A stretch of 64,000 nt of DNA, from assembly GCA_017535785.1 (NCBI GenBank), contig JAFXTN010000023.1, forward strand, positions 1-64,000, read 5' to 3'. The first letter of the stretch is position 1, and the number at the start of each line of letters is the position of its first letter. Source of the stretch: Butyrivibrio sp. Lineage in GTDB: Bacteria > Bacillota > Clostridia > Lachnospirales > Lachnospiraceae. The position numbers and the translations under genes are program-made. The notes below the pieces were generated by a model. It saw only the letters and a program-made list of their open reading frames with translations. It was not told the origin of the DNA and ran no database searches. Below are positions 34,626-44,080 of this stretch, piece after piece.

Positions 34626-35342
34626 ATGTATGTTGGGAAAATAAGTGATTTCAGGGACGGATGCAGGGATGCTATTCCTATCTGTCTTGGCTATTTAGCT
34701 GTTTCTTTTGCGTTTGGAATAGAGAGTTCCAAGATAGGGATGACGCCTTTACAGTCAGTTATGACGTCGCTCCTTAACGTCACGAGTGCGGGGCAGTTTT
34801 CGGCGCTTTCGATAATCGCGGCGCAGGGAAGCTATTTCGAGCTCATAATACTCCAGTTTATAATCAATCTTAGATATATGCTCATGTCTGCGGCACTTTC
34901 GCAGAAGCTCGATCCTGAGCTTTCTACGGGCTACAGACTCGGTATCTCATACGGCGTTACCGATGAGATATTCGGTGTGAGCGTCCTTAAAAAGGGAAAG
35001 CTGTATCCCTTGTATTCCTATGGACTTATTTTTATATCCGTATTCGGCTGGGTTCTGGGAACACTCCTTGGAGCCATGGCGGGACAGATAATGCCTCACA
35101 GGCTAATAAGTTGCCTGGGACTTGCGATCTATGGTATGTTTATTGCTATCATAGTTCCGGATACAAGAAAGAGCAGTGCGGTAATGGCGGTTGTTGCGAC
35201 TGCGATGGTCCTTTCGACTGTTTTTACCTATGCTCCTTTAGTCTGTAGCATTTCATCCGGTTTTAGGATTATAATTGTAACTGTAGTGGTTGCTGCGGCA
35301 GCGTCACTTATCGCGCCGATAAAGGAGGGTGAAGATGAGTAA
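34626..35342 (+). CDS. azlC: AzlC family branched-chain amino acid exporter subunit
   Basis: AzlC with its small partner AzlD exports branched-chain amino acids (and leucine analogues) in Bacillus and relatives. The protein shows about six membrane helices and the family segments FRDGCRDAIPICLGYLAVSFAFG, NVTSAGQFSAL and INLRYMLMSAALSQKL. The length (238) is normal. The stop overlaps azlD by 8 bases, the usual arrangement. Confidence 0.92.
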   Translation: MYVGKISDFRDGCRDAIPICLGYLAVSFAFGIESSKIGMTPLQSVMTSLLNVTSAGQFSALSIIAAQGSYFELIILQFIINLRYMLMSAALSQKLDPELSTGYRLGISYGVTDEIFGVSVLKKGKLYPLYSYGLIFISVFGWVLGTLLGAMAGQIMPHRLISCLGLAIYGMFIAIIVPDTRKSSAVMAVVATAMVLSTVFTYAPLVCSISSGFRIIIVTVVVAAAASLIAPIKEGEDE

Positions 35343-35637
35343 AGTATACACTTACATCCTCGTTATGGCGGTTGTGACATATGCGATCAGAGCTCTTCCT
35401 CTTACTCTTATAAGAAAAGAGATAAAGAGTAAGTTTATCAGATCGTTTCTGTATTACGTGCCCTATGCAACACTTGCGGCTATGACATTTCCGGCTATTT
35501 TGTCGGCAACGGATTATTGGATTTCTTCCGTTGTAGGCTTTGCTGTTGCGATGGTACTTGCATTTAACAAGAAGAGTCTTTTGACTGTTGCAAGCTGTGC
35601 ATGCGCGGCAGCCTTCATAGTTGAGCTGTTTATTTAA
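35335..35637 (+). CDS. azlD: AzlD family branched-chain amino acid transport subunit
   Basis: The small second subunit of the AzlCD exporter: 100 residues, four hydrophobic helices, with the family segment YAIRALPLTLIRKEIKS and FLYYVPYATLAAMTFPAIL. The ATG at 35335 is preceded by AAAGGAGGGTG inside azlC. Confidence 0.92.
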   Translation: MSKVYTYILVMAVVTYAIRALPLTLIRKEIKSKFIRSFLYYVPYATLAAMTFPAILSATDYWISSVVGFAVAMVLAFNKKSLLTVASCACAAAFIVELFI

Positions 35638-35699
35638 TAGCTTGCGATATTAAATGTGCCTCGCTTTTATAGTGAGATGTTAGTTTTTGGAGGAAAAAG

Positions 35700-36254
35700 A
35701 TGCATATAGGAATGGGTTATGATGTGCATCGCCTTGTTGAGGGCAGAGACCTCATAATCGGCGGTGTTAATATACCTTACGAAAAAGGACTTCTCGGTCA
35801 TTCTGATGCGGACGTTCTTTTGCATGCTATAATGGATGCACTTCTCGGAGCAGCTGCTCTGGGAGATATAGGAAAGCATTTTCCGGATACCGATCCCAAG
35901 TACAAGGGGGCGGATTCGATGGCGCTTCTTAAGGAAGTGGGAAAGATGCTTGATGAGAACCACTATCTTATCGAGAATATCGATGCTACGATAATTGCAC
36001 AGGCTCCCAAGATGAGGCCTCATATCGATAAGATGAGAGAGAATATCGCGGCCTGTCTGGGAATTGAACTTTCTCAGATCAATGTCAAGGCTACTACCGA
36101 GGAAGGACTTGGATTTACGGGAAGCGGCGAGGGAATATCTTCGCAGGCGATATGTCTTTTGACAAGTCCTATTGAGCTTCATTCCACAAACGTTACCTTT
36201 AATACCGGAGAGGGCAAAGGAAACGGTGGCTGTTGCGGCGGTGGCTGTAAATAA
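35700..36254 (+). CDS. ispF: 2-C-methyl-D-erythritol 2,4-cyclodiphosphate synthase with Cys/Gly tail
   Basis: IspF forms the cyclodiphosphate intermediate of the MEP isoprenoid pathway, feeding undecaprenyl phosphate synthesis. The metal ligands Asp8, His10 (GYDVHRL) and His42 are present, as are [26 protein letters not shown] and the [11 protein letters not shown] loop. The normal enzyme ends near residue 158. Here about 25 extra residues end in [13 protein letters not shown] (Cys178, Cys179, Cys183), a possible metal- or thiol-reactive tail. The ATG has GGAGG upstream. Confidence 0.95.
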   Translation: MHIGMGYDVHRLVEGRDLIIGGVNIPYEKGLLGHSDADVLLHAIMDALLGAAALGDIGKHFPDTDPKYKGADSMALLKEVGKMLDENHYLIENIDATIIAQAPKMRPHIDKMRENIAACLGIELSQINVKATTEEGLGFTGSGEGISSQAICLLTSPIELHSTNVTFNTGEGKGNGGCCGGGCK

Positions 36255-36304
36255 TGGATTTTAGTTGGTGACGATCATTCTTTTATCAAGGAGATATAAA
36301 TAAA

Positions 36305-37726
36305 ATGGCTGCTTTTAAGTTTTACAATACACTTACAAGAACAATTCAGGATTTTGTGCCCAGAGAAGAGGGCAAGGTTACAATGTATACCTGCGGACCT
36401 ACCGTATATCATTACGCGCATATCGGTAATATCCGTACATATATCATGCAGGACGTGCTCATCAAGTCGCTTATGTATGCGGGCTATGATGTTAAGCGTG
36501 TCATGAACATCACCGATGTCGGACATCTTTCATCAGATGCGGATACGGGCGAAGATAAGATGCTCGCGGGAGCAAAGAGAGAGCACAAGAGCGTTATGGA
36601 GATCGCTAAGTATTATACAGACGCTTTCTTCAAGGATTTTGATGCTGTCGGAAATAAGCGCCCCGACATCGTTGAGCCTGCGACCAATTGTATCCCTGAG
36701 TTCATTCATATGGTAGAGACTCTTCTTGATAAGGGATATGCCTATGTTGCCGGCGGCAATGTATATTTTGATACAAGTAAGCTTGAAGATTACTATGTTT
36801 TCTCTTCAGATATAGAAAAGGAACAGCTTCAGGTCGGCGTTCGTGACGACGTTGAAGAGGATACCAATAAGAAGAATAAGACAGACTTTGTTCTTTGGTT
36901 CACAAAGTCCAAATTTGAGGAGCAGGCGCTTAAATGGGACAGCCCTTGGGGCGTTGGATATCCCGGTTGGCACATCGAGTGCTCATGCATTTCGATGAAG
37001 CACCTCGGAGAATATATCGATATCCACTGCGGTGGTGTCGACAATATCTTCCCTCACCACACCAACGAGATCGCGCAGTCTGAGAGCTATCTCGGACATG
37101 AGTGGTGCAAATACTGGTTCCACAGCAATCACTTAAATGACAAATCCGGAAAGATGTCCAAATCTAAGGGAGCGGTACTTACAGTTTCCGTTCTTAAGGA
37201 AAACGGATATGACCCGCTTGTTTACAGATTTTTCTGCTTACAGTCTCATTATCGTAAGCCTCTCGAATTCTCTTACGAGGCGCTTGATAACGTGACAGGA
37301 GCATTTAATAAGCTTATTAAGAGAATTGCAGATCTTAAGGAAGAAGGAAGCGTTGATGAGGCAGTTGTAAAGAAGTTCGAAGATGACTTCAGAGATGCCC
37401 TTTCAGACGATCTCAACACATCAATGGCTATCACACTTCTCTATGACATACTTAAGGCCGACACAAGCGATGCTACAAAGCTCGCTGTCATAAAGAGCTT
37501 TGATACGGTTCTTTCTCTTGATCTTCTTGGACATGCTGCGGCTTCCAAGGAGGAAAAAGAGGTTGATCCTGAGCTTGAAGCTTATGTGCTTGATGCTATC
37601 GAGAGAAGAGCTGCGGCTAAGAAGGCAAAAGATTTTGCAACCGCTGATGCTATCCGTGACGAGCTCCTTCAAAAGGGAGTTGAGATCAAGGATACTCGTG
37701 AAGGAGTAAAATGGCAGATCATTTAA
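36305..37726 (+). CDS. cysS: Cysteinyl-tRNA synthetase
   Basis: CysRS charges tRNA-Cys. The HIGH motif reads HIGN within YCGPTVYHYAHIGN-like sequence near residue 40. The zinc ligands include the early Cys, the Cys in HIECSC and the HHTNE histidine. KMSKS reads KMSKSKG. The C-terminal DALR-type helical bundle follows. At 473 residues it is complete. An AAGGAGAT site precedes the ATG. mrnC overlaps its last 16 bases, as in many Firmicutes. No T-box is apparent in the short leader. Confidence 0.96.
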   Translation: MAAFKFYNTLTRTIQDFVPREEGKVTMYTCGPTVYHYAHIGNIRTYIMQDVLIKSLMYAGYDVKRVMNITDVGHLSSDADTGEDKMLAGAKREHKSVMEIAKYYTDAFFKDFDAVGNKRPDIVEPATNCIPEFIHMVETLLDKGYAYVAGGNVYFDTSKLEDYYVFSSDIEKEQLQVGVRDDVEEDTNKKNKTDFVLWFTKSKFEEQALKWDSPWGVGYPGWHIECSCISMKHLGEYIDIHCGGVDNIFPHHTNEIAQSESYLGHEWCKYWFHSNHLNDKSGKMSKSKGAVLTVSVLKENGYDPLVYRFFCLQSHYRKPLEFSYEALDNVTGAFNKLIKRIADLKEEGSVDEAVVKKFEDDFRDALSDDLNTSMAITLLYDILKADTSDATKLAVIKSFDTVLSLDLLGHAAASKEEKEVDPELEAYVLDAIERRAAAKKAKDFATADAIRDELLQKGVEIKDTREGVKWQII

Positions 37727-38151
37727 ATGATTATTTAAATGCAAAATTCGGAATAGAGAGTAAAGATATCAGGACATATTCGCCCCTTACGCTTGCGTAT
37801 ATCGGCGATGCGGTTTTTGATGTCATTATCAGATCGATCCTTGTAAACAAGGGCAACACCGCGGTCAATAAGCTTCATAAAAGAGCAAGTGATATTGTAA
37901 AAGCCGGCACGCAGGCTGCATTTGTAAAGGCTCTTATGGATGATTTTACCGAGGAAGAGGCTGACGTTTACAGAAGAGGTCGCAACTCCAAGCCCCACAC
38001 CAAGGCCAAGAACGCATCGACCATGGATTATCTCGATGCCACGGGGTTTGAGGCGGTTATCGGTTTCCTTTATCTTACTGATAATATGGACAGGATATGC
38101 GAGCTCATCGAGATGGGAATTGAGAAGCTTTCGCTCGATATTTTGGAGTGA
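37711..38151 (+). CDS. mrnC: Mini-ribonuclease III
   Basis: MrnC is a dimeric RNase III catalytic domain without a dsRNA-binding domain; in Bacillus it matures 23S rRNA ends. The active-site segment LTLAYIGDAVFDVIIR (Asp33) and the second acidic motif ATGFEAVIGFLYL are present. The length (146) is normal. It overlaps cysS and precedes rlmB, the conserved Firmicute order. Confidence 0.94.
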   Translation: MADHLNDYLNAKFGIESKDIRTYSPLTLAYIGDAVFDVIIRSILVNKGNTAVNKLHKRASDIVKAGTQAAFVKALMDDFTEEEADVYRRGRNSKPHTKAKNASTMDYLDATGFEAVIGFLYLTDNMDRICELIEMGIEKLSLDILE

Positions 38152-38180
38152 TGAACAGTCAAAGAGTTTGAGGATATATG

Positions 38181-38930
38181 ATGGAAGATAATTTTGAAAG
38201 TAGGATAATAGAAGGCAGGAACGCGGTTCTTGAGGCCTTCAGATCGGGAAAGACAATAGACAGGCTTTTTATTCTGGACGGATGTAAGGACGGACCGGTT
38301 CAGACTATCTTACGTGAAGCCAAGAAGCATAAGGATACTTTGATCAATTTTGTAAAAAAAGAGAGACTTGATCAGCTCTCCGAGACCGGAAAACATCAGG
38401 GAGTCATAGCATATGCGGCTTCTTATGAGTATGCCGAGGTCGAGGAAATCTTTGAGAGAGCAGCAGCCAAGAATGAAGATCCTTTTATCATCATCTTGGA
38501 TAATATTGAGGATCCTCACAATCTGGGAGCGATCATCAGAACTGCCAATCTTGCCGGTGCGCACGGGGTGATCATCCCCAAGCACAGAGCGGTTGGACTT
38601 ACGGCAACGGTTGCCAAGGCTTCTGCGGGTGCGATCAACTATACACCTGTTGCCAAGGTCACCAATATAGTTAAGACGATCGAGGAGCTCAAGGATAGAG
38701 GAATGTGGTTTGTCTGCGCCGACATGGGCGGAACCAGGATGTATGACCTCAATCTCAAGGGTTCTATCGGACTTGTGATAGGTAATGAGGGAAGCGGAGT
38801 TTCCAGACTGGTAAAAGAGAAGTGTGATATGGTGGCATCTATCCCCATGAAGGGCGATATCGATTCACTTAATGCTTCGGTAGCATGCGGAGTTTTGGCG
38901 TTTGAAATAGTAAGGCAGAGACTTGGGTGA
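38181..38930 (+). CDS. rlmB: 23S rRNA 2'-O-methyltransferase RlmB (SpoU/TrmH family)
   Basis: A SPOUT methyltransferase that 2'-O-methylates G2251 in 23S rRNA. The N-terminal substrate-binding domain begins IIEGRNAVLEAFRSG. The C-terminal trefoil-knot domain has DNIEDPHNLGAIIRTANLAGAHGVIIPK, the IGNEGSGVSRL motif and IPMKGDIDSLNASVA. Of two adjacent ATGs (38178 and 38181), the second has better spacing from GAGG. It lies between mrnC and sigH. Confidence 0.94.
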   Translation: MEDNFESRIIEGRNAVLEAFRSGKTIDRLFILDGCKDGPVQTILREAKKHKDTLINFVKKERLDQLSETGKHQGVIAYAASYEYAEVEEIFERAAAKNEDPFIIILDNIEDPHNLGAIIRTANLAGAHGVIIPKHRAVGLTATVAKASAGAINYTPVAKVTNIVKTIEELKDRGMWFVCADMGGTRMYDLNLKGSIGLVIGNEGSGVSRLVKEKCDMVASIPMKGDIDSLNASVACGVLAFEIVRQRLG

Positions 38931-38933
38931 GCT

Positions 38934-39560
38934 ATGAAAACAAACTATGACGGACAAAGTGATGAACAGCTTATAGTTAAGTTCCATGATGCGGGTGACA
39001 AGGAAACCGGCATCATGGATTTTATTATGGATAAATATAAGAATCTTGTCCGCAAAAAGGCGGCTTCGATGTTTATCTTGGGCGCCGACAGGGACGATCT
39101 GATCCAGGAGGGCATGATCGGTCTTTTTAAGGCTATCAGGGACTACGACATCGGAAGAGACGCAAGCTTTGCAACATTCGCGGATCTTTGCATATCAAGG
39201 CAGATGTATTCGGCGATCAAGGCGTCGGCACGCAAGAAGCATGCACCGCTTAACAGCTATATCTCTCTGTACGCCGAAAATCAGGACAGCGCTAATGACA
39301 GCGAGGTTGCTCTTGAAGATGTGCTTGAGTCCGATTCAAGCTCGATCCCTGAGGAGCAGATAATTGAAAGAGAGAATCTGGAAGCTCTTGAGAGCGCCAT
39401 TGAGCATGACTTAAGCGACCTTGAGCGCCAGGTCCTTGACTTATATATTACAGGAATGAGCGTAAAAGAGGTTTCTGCCGTGCTGGGGCGCGATGAGAAA
39501 TCAACCGACAACGCCATGCAGAGGATAAAGTCCAAGCTTAAGAAGTATCTGAAAAAGTAA
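38934..39560 (+). CDS. sigH: Sigma-70 family factor, SigH-like
   Basis: A 208-residue alternative sigma factor. Region 2 has ADRDDLIQEGMIGLFKAIRDYD with FATFADLCISRQMYSAIKASARKKH. Region 4 ends LSDLERQVLDLYITGMSVKEVSAVLGRDEKSTDNAMQRIKSKL. Its place after cysS-mrnC-rlmB matches sigH (Spo0H) in Bacillus and Clostridia, with only yacP missing in between. In spore formers SigH starts sporulation and competence. This window cannot show whether the organism sporulates. It starts 3 bp after rlmB. Confidence 0.9.
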   Translation: MKTNYDGQSDEQLIVKFHDAGDKETGIMDFIMDKYKNLVRKKAASMFILGADRDDLIQEGMIGLFKAIRDYDIGRDASFATFADLCISRQMYSAIKASARKKHAPLNSYISLYAENQDSANDSEVALEDVLESDSSSIPEEQIIERENLEALESAIEHDLSDLERQVLDLYITGMSVKEVSAVLGRDEKSTDNAMQRIKSKLKKYLKK

Positions 39561-39595
39561 GTTATATAGAAGATAAAAATTCGCTGTAATTTCTG

Positions 39596-39623
39596 TTGCA
39601 TTACATTAAAAACATGTTATAAT
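39596..39623 (+). promoter_or_regulatory. Promoter upstream of the zinc-ribbon protein gene
   Basis: TTGCAT (39596-39601), 16 bases, then a perfect TATAAT (39618-39623). Confidence 0.6.
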
Positions 39624-39672
39624 CATCTTAACATATTGATTAACAAAATTTTGTTGGAGTGAGGAAACGAGT

Positions 39673-40242
39673 ATGAGATGTAAAGCATGTGGGACAGAAA
39701 ACAGTGATACAAGAAGTTTTTGCTCAAATTGCGGGCAGCCGCTTTTGGGAGATGAAGTAGTTACACAGCAGCCTACGATGGCAGACGGTAACGGCGGAGT
39801 ATTTTCCGGTAACGTTCCTACGGGAAATCCGGAGATTGTTTATACAGGTTCCGTTGAAACAATAGGACCTAAGATGAGCAAGGCAGAGTTCTTTAAAATG
39901 CCACAGTTCAATCAGCCTAATTCTACTATTAACGGCTGGACAATATTTATGATAATCGTTGGCATTTTAAATCTGGTTCTTGAACTTGCATTTGGCCTGA
40001 TCCCGATAGACGGTGTGCTTATTTTGGGGCTTGGAATAGCACTTCGTAAGACCAAGAGCGTAGGAGTAGCTGTAACAATATTGATAGTGGGAATCTTATC
40101 AGTCATTTATGGATTGTTTACTTCAGGAACACCTGCGGGAGCTATCCATATCGTCGGCGGAGCGATCCTTAGCTCTGTAACAACGAAGATGCAAAATTCC
40201 TATGATAACTACCTTAAAACAGGTACAATATCTTTTGAATAA
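39673..40242 (+). CDS. Zinc-ribbon membrane protein
   Basis: An N-terminal zinc ribbon (Cys3, Cys6, Cys17, Cys20) is followed by a hydrophilic Gly/Thr-rich linker and two or three hydrophobic segments (about residues 93-130 and 135-160). Function unknown; such proteins are frequent in Lachnospiraceae. A second one with the same ribbon spacing is encoded at 61992-62600. It has its own promoter and no close operon partner. Confidence 0.8.
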   Translation: MRCKACGTENSDTRSFCSNCGQPLLGDEVVTQQPTMADGNGGVFSGNVPTGNPEIVYTGSVETIGPKMSKAEFFKMPQFNQPNSTINGWTIFMIIVGILNLVLELAFGLIPIDGVLILGLGIALRKTKSVGVAVTILIVGILSVIYGLFTSGTPAGAIHIVGGAILSSVTTKMQNSYDNYLKTGTISFE

Positions 40243-40258
40243 GCCTCATAAAAAATAC

Positions 40259-40287
40259 TTGCATATGATATTCAATTATGATATAGT
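40259..40287 (+). promoter_or_regulatory. rpmE promoter
   Basis: TTGCAT (40259-40264), 17 bases, then TATAGT (40282-40287). A 77-base leader separates it from the start codon; no extended structure is obvious in it. Confidence 0.6.
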
Positions 40288-40364
40288 GATATAGCTGTTG
40301 TGAAATAGCACTAACTATAGTTAATTAGAAGATTCATTGAATATAGACAGTGAGGTGAGAAGAT

Positions 40365-40571
40365 ATGAAGAACGATATTCAGCCCGAGTTCAACCAGGCT
40401 ACAGTTACATGCAACTGCGGTAACACATTCACAGTTGGATCAACTAAGTCTGAGATCCACGTAGAAATCTGCTCAAAGTGTCATCCATTCTATACAGGTC
40501 AGCAGAAGGCTACAGCTGCTCGTGGACGTATTGATAAGTTCAATAAGAAGTACGGCATGGACAATCAGTAA
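40365..40571 (+). CDS. rpmE: Ribosomal protein bL31
   Basis: bL31 of 68 residues bridges the large and small subunits. The zinc-binding type is present: CNCGNTF and [13 protein letters not shown], plus the [10 protein letters not shown] end. This is the C+ (zinc-replete) paralogue. GAGGTGAG precedes the ATG and a terminator follows. Confidence 0.96.
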   Translation: MKNDIQPEFNQATVTCNCGNTFTVGSTKSEIHVEICSKCHPFYTGQQKATAARGRIDKFNKKYGMDNQ

Positions 40572-40590
40572 TTTCAAGACAATTAAGAGA

Positions 40591-40619
40591 GGTTGAGGCT
40601 AAGGCTTCAACCTTTTTTT
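40591..40619 (+). terminator. Intrinsic terminator after rpmE
   Basis: GGTTGA..GC (40591 onward) pairs with GC..TCAACC (to 40612) and is followed by seven T. Confidence 0.9.
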
Positions 40620-40644
40620 CTTAATCGACTAACAGAGGTGAACT

Positions 40645-41628
40645 ATGAAGAGACGTAAAGTAAGTCATTATTCAGGTATTGGCGGACAGGCTGTTCTTGA
40701 GGGCGTTATGATGCGCAACAAGGACATGTATGCTGTTGCCGTAAGGAAGCCTGACAACGACATAGCTGTAGAAATAGATGAATTTCACGGAGTTGCTTAC
40801 GGAAGTAAACTCCTTAATATCCCCTTTGTAAGAGGAATTTTCGTATTTATCAATTCTCTTATCCTGGGACTTAAAGCACTTAATTATTCTTCTTCATTTT
40901 ATGAGGAAGAGGATACAAAGCCCACCAAGCTTGATGAGAGTATCGATAAGGTGAGCAGCGGACATGAGAATACATTTCTTATGTTCGCTACGACGATCAT
41001 CTCTTTTGCATTTGCGATAGTTCTTTTTATGCTCCTTCCTTATGCTCTTTCAGAGCTTCTCGGAAAGTATGTTAGAAACGCATCGCTTATTGCTATCATT
41101 GAGGGCGTGCTCAGGATCGTTATCTTTATCCTGTATATTCTTTTGATCTCAAGGATGAAGGACATTAAGAGACTGTTCATGTACCACGGTGCGGAGCACA
41201 AGTGCATCAACTGTATCGAGAAGGGCAGACCCCTTACTGTTAAGAATGTCAGAAGAAGCTCAAGACTTCATAAGAGATGCGGAAGCAGCTTTATTCTCTT
41301 TGTTATGTTTGTAAGTATTGTATTGTTCTTCTTTATCCGTGTTGATTCCTATCTTCTTAGGCTCGCACTCAGGATATTGCTTATCCCTGTGATCTCAGGT
41401 ATTTCTTATGAGATCATCAAGCTTGCGGGAAGAACAGATTTTATTCTTGTAAGGATCATTTCAGCACCCGGTCTTTGGCTTCAGAGACTTACAACCAAGG
41501 AGCCCGAGGATGATATGATCGAGGTTGCTATCAAGTCCGTTGAGTCTGTGTTTGACTGGAAGCAGTTCCTCAAGGATTCTTTTGGATACGAGGTCGACGA
41601 CAGTTGGCTTCAGGATGATGAGACTTAA
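40645..41628 (+). CDS. yqhQ: DUF1385 membrane protein (YqhQ family)
   Basis: A 327-residue membrane protein of the YqhQ family, function unknown. It begins with the hallmark YSGIGGQAVLEGVMMRN, has about four transmembrane segments, and a central conserved block YHGAEHKCINCIEKG with LHKRCGSSF that looks like a metal or thiol site. It is typically found beside rpmE and prmC/prfA in Clostridia, as here. Confidence 0.92.
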   Translation: MKRRKVSHYSGIGGQAVLEGVMMRNKDMYAVAVRKPDNDIAVEIDEFHGVAYGSKLLNIPFVRGIFVFINSLILGLKALNYSSSFYEEEDTKPTKLDESIDKVSSGHENTFLMFATTIISFAFAIVLFMLLPYALSELLGKYVRNASLIAIIEGVLRIVIFILYILLISRMKDIKRLFMYHGAEHKCINCIEKGRPLTVKNVRRSSRLHKRCGSSFILFVMFVSIVLFFFIRVDSYLLRLALRILLIPVISGISYEIIKLAGRTDFILVRIISAPGLWLQRLTTKEPEDDMIEVAIKSVESVFDWKQFLKDSFGYEVDDSWLQDDET

Positions 41629-41666
41629 TTGTTGTTCAAATACTTATCAGAGATGAGATTTGGTCT

Positions 41667-42509
41667 ATGATATACAAGGACATCTTGGAAAACGGAATAA
41701 ATACACTGGAGAGAGCCGGAATCACAGAAGCTAAGCTTGATGCCCGGCTCCTTTTAGAATATGCATGCGGCACCGATCACAGCACGCTGTACGCTCACCC
41801 CGACAGAGAAGTGGCGGACAGTGAACAGCAGAAGTACAATGAGCTTCTTTCAAGAAGGGAAAAGAGAGAGCCTGTAGCCTATATACTCGGTAAATGGGAT
41901 TTTATGGGGCTTTCTTTTAATGTTTCAAAGGATGTGCTGATCCCTGAGCAGGATACCGAGGTTTTGGTCGAAGAGGCGCTTAGATACTGCGAGGATAAGA
42001 TGAGGATCCTCGATCTTTGCACAGGTTCCGGATGCATTGCGCTGAGCCTTCTTAATTACACCAATGAAACTACCGCAGTGTGTACGGATATTTCAGAAGC
42101 TGCGCTCAATATGGCAAAAGAAAATGCGGATAGCCTGGGCTTTTCCGACAGAGCTGAGTTTATTGAGACAGATCTTTTTCCTGAGAAAAAAATCGGAAAA
42201 TTTGATGTTATAGTTTCCAATCCGCCTTATATAGAGACGGAGGTCATAAAGACTCTTGCGCCTGAGGTTAAAGACTACGAGCCGAAGCTTGCGCTTGACG
42301 GAAGCGCCGATGGACTTGAGTTTTACAGACGTATCGTTGCAGGAGCGGGTGAGTTTCTTTTTTCAAGCGGCTATCTTATCATGGAGATAGGCTATGATCA
42401 GGCGGAGGCTGTGAAAGCTCTTTTGACCGAGAATGGGAACTATCACGACATTGAGGTTATAAAGGATTACGCGGGAAACGACAGAGTTATAAGGACGTGC
42501 TATTATTAG
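41667..42509 (+). CDS. prmC: Release factor glutamine methyltransferase PrmC
   Basis: PrmC methylates the glutamine of the GGQ motif in release factors; its substrate RF1 is encoded next. The N-terminal helical domain is followed by the SAM site ILDLCTGSGCIALSLLNYT and the NPPY motif (VSNPPYIET). At 280 residues it is complete. No strong SD is seen before the ATG at 41667. Confidence 0.95.
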   Translation: MIYKDILENGINTLERAGITEAKLDARLLLEYACGTDHSTLYAHPDREVADSEQQKYNELLSRREKREPVAYILGKWDFMGLSFNVSKDVLIPEQDTEVLVEEALRYCEDKMRILDLCTGSGCIALSLLNYTNETTAVCTDISEAALNMAKENADSLGFSDRAEFIETDLFPEKKIGKFDVIVSNPPYIETEVIKTLAPEVKDYEPKLALDGSADGLEFYRRIVAGAGEFLFSSGYLIMEIGYDQAEAVKALLTENGNYHDIEVIKDYAGNDRVIRTCYY

Positions 42510-42557
42510 CTGAGGATGCCTGTTCATATTGTGTTTGGATAGATAAGGGATGAGAGT

Positions 42558-43625
42558 ATGTTTGATAAATTAGAGGATATTTTAAGACGATATGAGGACA
42601 TCACGATGGAGCTTAACGATCCGGCGGTCGTATCGGATCAGGATAAGTTCAGGAGCCTCATGAAGGAGCAAAAGAATCTGGAAACGCTTGTAGAGTGCTA
42701 CCGTGAATATAAGAAGTGTAACGAGACGATAGAGGACAGTACTTCGATGCTTGAAGAGGAGTCGGATGCCGACATGCGAGAGATGCTTAAGGAAGAGCTC
42801 TCTGAGGCAAAAGATAAGAAGGCTGAGCTTGAGGATAAGCTCAAGATCCTTCTTCTTCCCAAGGACCCTAACGATGAGAAGAATGTTATCGTTGAGATCA
42901 GAGCGGGTGTCGGAGGCGATGAGGCGGCTTTATTTGCTGCCGATATGTACAGGGTATACACAAGGTACGCTGAGAGACAAAACTGGCGCGTTGAGACGAT
43001 GAGTGTGGAAGATATAGGCATCGGCGGTATCAAGACGGTCAGCTTTATGATAAAGGGAAACGGCGCCTATTCAAGGCTTAAATTTGAGAGCGGAGTTCAT
43101 CGTGTTCAGAGGATCCCTGCGACGGAGTCCGGCGGAAGGATACATACATCCGCTATTACCGTGGCTATCATGCCTGAGGTTGAGGATGTCGAGGTCGACA
43201 TCGATATGAACGATTGTAAGTTTGATGTTTTCAGGGCTTCAGGTAACGGCGGACAGTGCGTCAATACCACGGATTCAGCTGTAAGACTTACACATCTTCC
43301 GACGGGTATCGTTATTTCATGTCAGGATGAAAAGAGTCAGCAGCAGAACAAGGCCAAGGCGCTTAAGGTACTTCGTGCAAAGCTCTATGAGATGGAGACG
43401 GAGAGGCAGCACAATGAGGAGTCTCAGCTTCGTAAGAGTCAGGTCGGTTCGGGAGACAGATCAGAGAAGATAAGGACCTACAATTTCCATCAGGGAAGGG
43501 TTACCGACCACAGGATCAATCTTACTCTTTATAAGATCGATCAGATCATGGACGGAGATATTGACGAGATAATCGATTCTCTTATTGCTGCGGAACAAGC
43601 TACTATGCTGGCTGCAAATGGATAA
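42558..43625 (+). CDS. prfA: Peptide chain release factor 1
   Basis: RF1 terminates at UAA and UAG. The GGQ motif is at residues 231-233 within [26 protein letters not shown]. The stop-codon recognition tripeptide region appears as [10 protein letters not shown], reading PAT, the RF1 signature. The length of 355 is normal. It follows prmC by 48 bp. Confidence 0.97.
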   Translation: MFDKLEDILRRYEDITMELNDPAVVSDQDKFRSLMKEQKNLETLVECYREYKKCNETIEDSTSMLEEESDADMREMLKEELSEAKDKKAELEDKLKILLLPKDPNDEKNVIVEIRAGVGGDEAALFAADMYRVYTRYAERQNWRVETMSVEDIGIGGIKTVSFMIKGNGAYSRLKFESGVHRVQRIPATESGGRIHTSAITVAIMPEVEDVEVDIDMNDCKFDVFRASGNGGQCVNTTDSAVRLTHLPTGIVISCQDEKSQQQNKAKALKVLRAKLYEMETERQHNEESQLRKSQVGSGDRSEKIRTYNFHQGRVTDHRINLTLYKIDQIMDGDIDEIIDSLIAAEQATMLAANG

Positions 43626-43711
43626 AGTATTTCATTGAAGTAAGTTATTATATGATGTAAAATCAATATATAGTCAACTTTTGTATAATAATACAAGCAT
43701 GGAGTGAACAT

Positions 43712-44080
43712 ATGGATTCCGGATTCAAATCAGAATTAATTGCATGGGGTGTTGATTGGGACGACGTCCTTGGAAGATTCATGGGTAATGAGGATCTGAT
43801 CGCCAAGTTTATGATCAAGTTTCTTTCAGATAAGAATATGGGAGAACTTACCAAATATCTGGAGGAAGGAAATGTCACGGAAGCGTTTAAGGCTGTGCAT
43901 GCTCTTAAGGGAGTTAGTGCCAATCTTGGCCTTAAAGGTATGCTTGGAAATGTGTGTGAACTCACAGAGATCCTAAGAGCCGGTTCGATGGACGGGTACG
44001 AAGAATATTACAATGCCATCAAGCCCAAATATGATGAGCTTGTGACTATACTAAATAAATTTAAAGATACTGCAATATGA
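43712..44080 (+). CDS. Stand-alone Hpt (histidine phosphotransfer) domain protein
   Basis: A 122-residue single-domain phosphotransfer protein. The H-box VHALKGVSANLGL places the phospho-accepting His at 63 with the conserved Lys66 and Gly67; a helical bundle surrounds it. Such proteins shuttle phosphate between hybrid kinases and response regulators, neither of which is adjacent. Its last 20 bases overlap the convergent gene on the other strand, and its likely terminator lies inside that gene. Confidence 0.85.
   Translation: MDSGFKSELIAWGVDWDDVLGRFMGNEDLIAKFMIKFLSDKNMGELTKYLEEGNVTEAFKAVHALKGVSANLGLKGMLGNVCELTEILRAGSMDGYEEYYNAIKPKYDELVTILNKFKDTAI

Noticed and set aside
36255-36304. T-box or other riboswitch before cysS (and in the argS leader)
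   Set aside because: The leaders are short and lack the T-box TGGNACCGCG motif or any specifier-stem-like fold.
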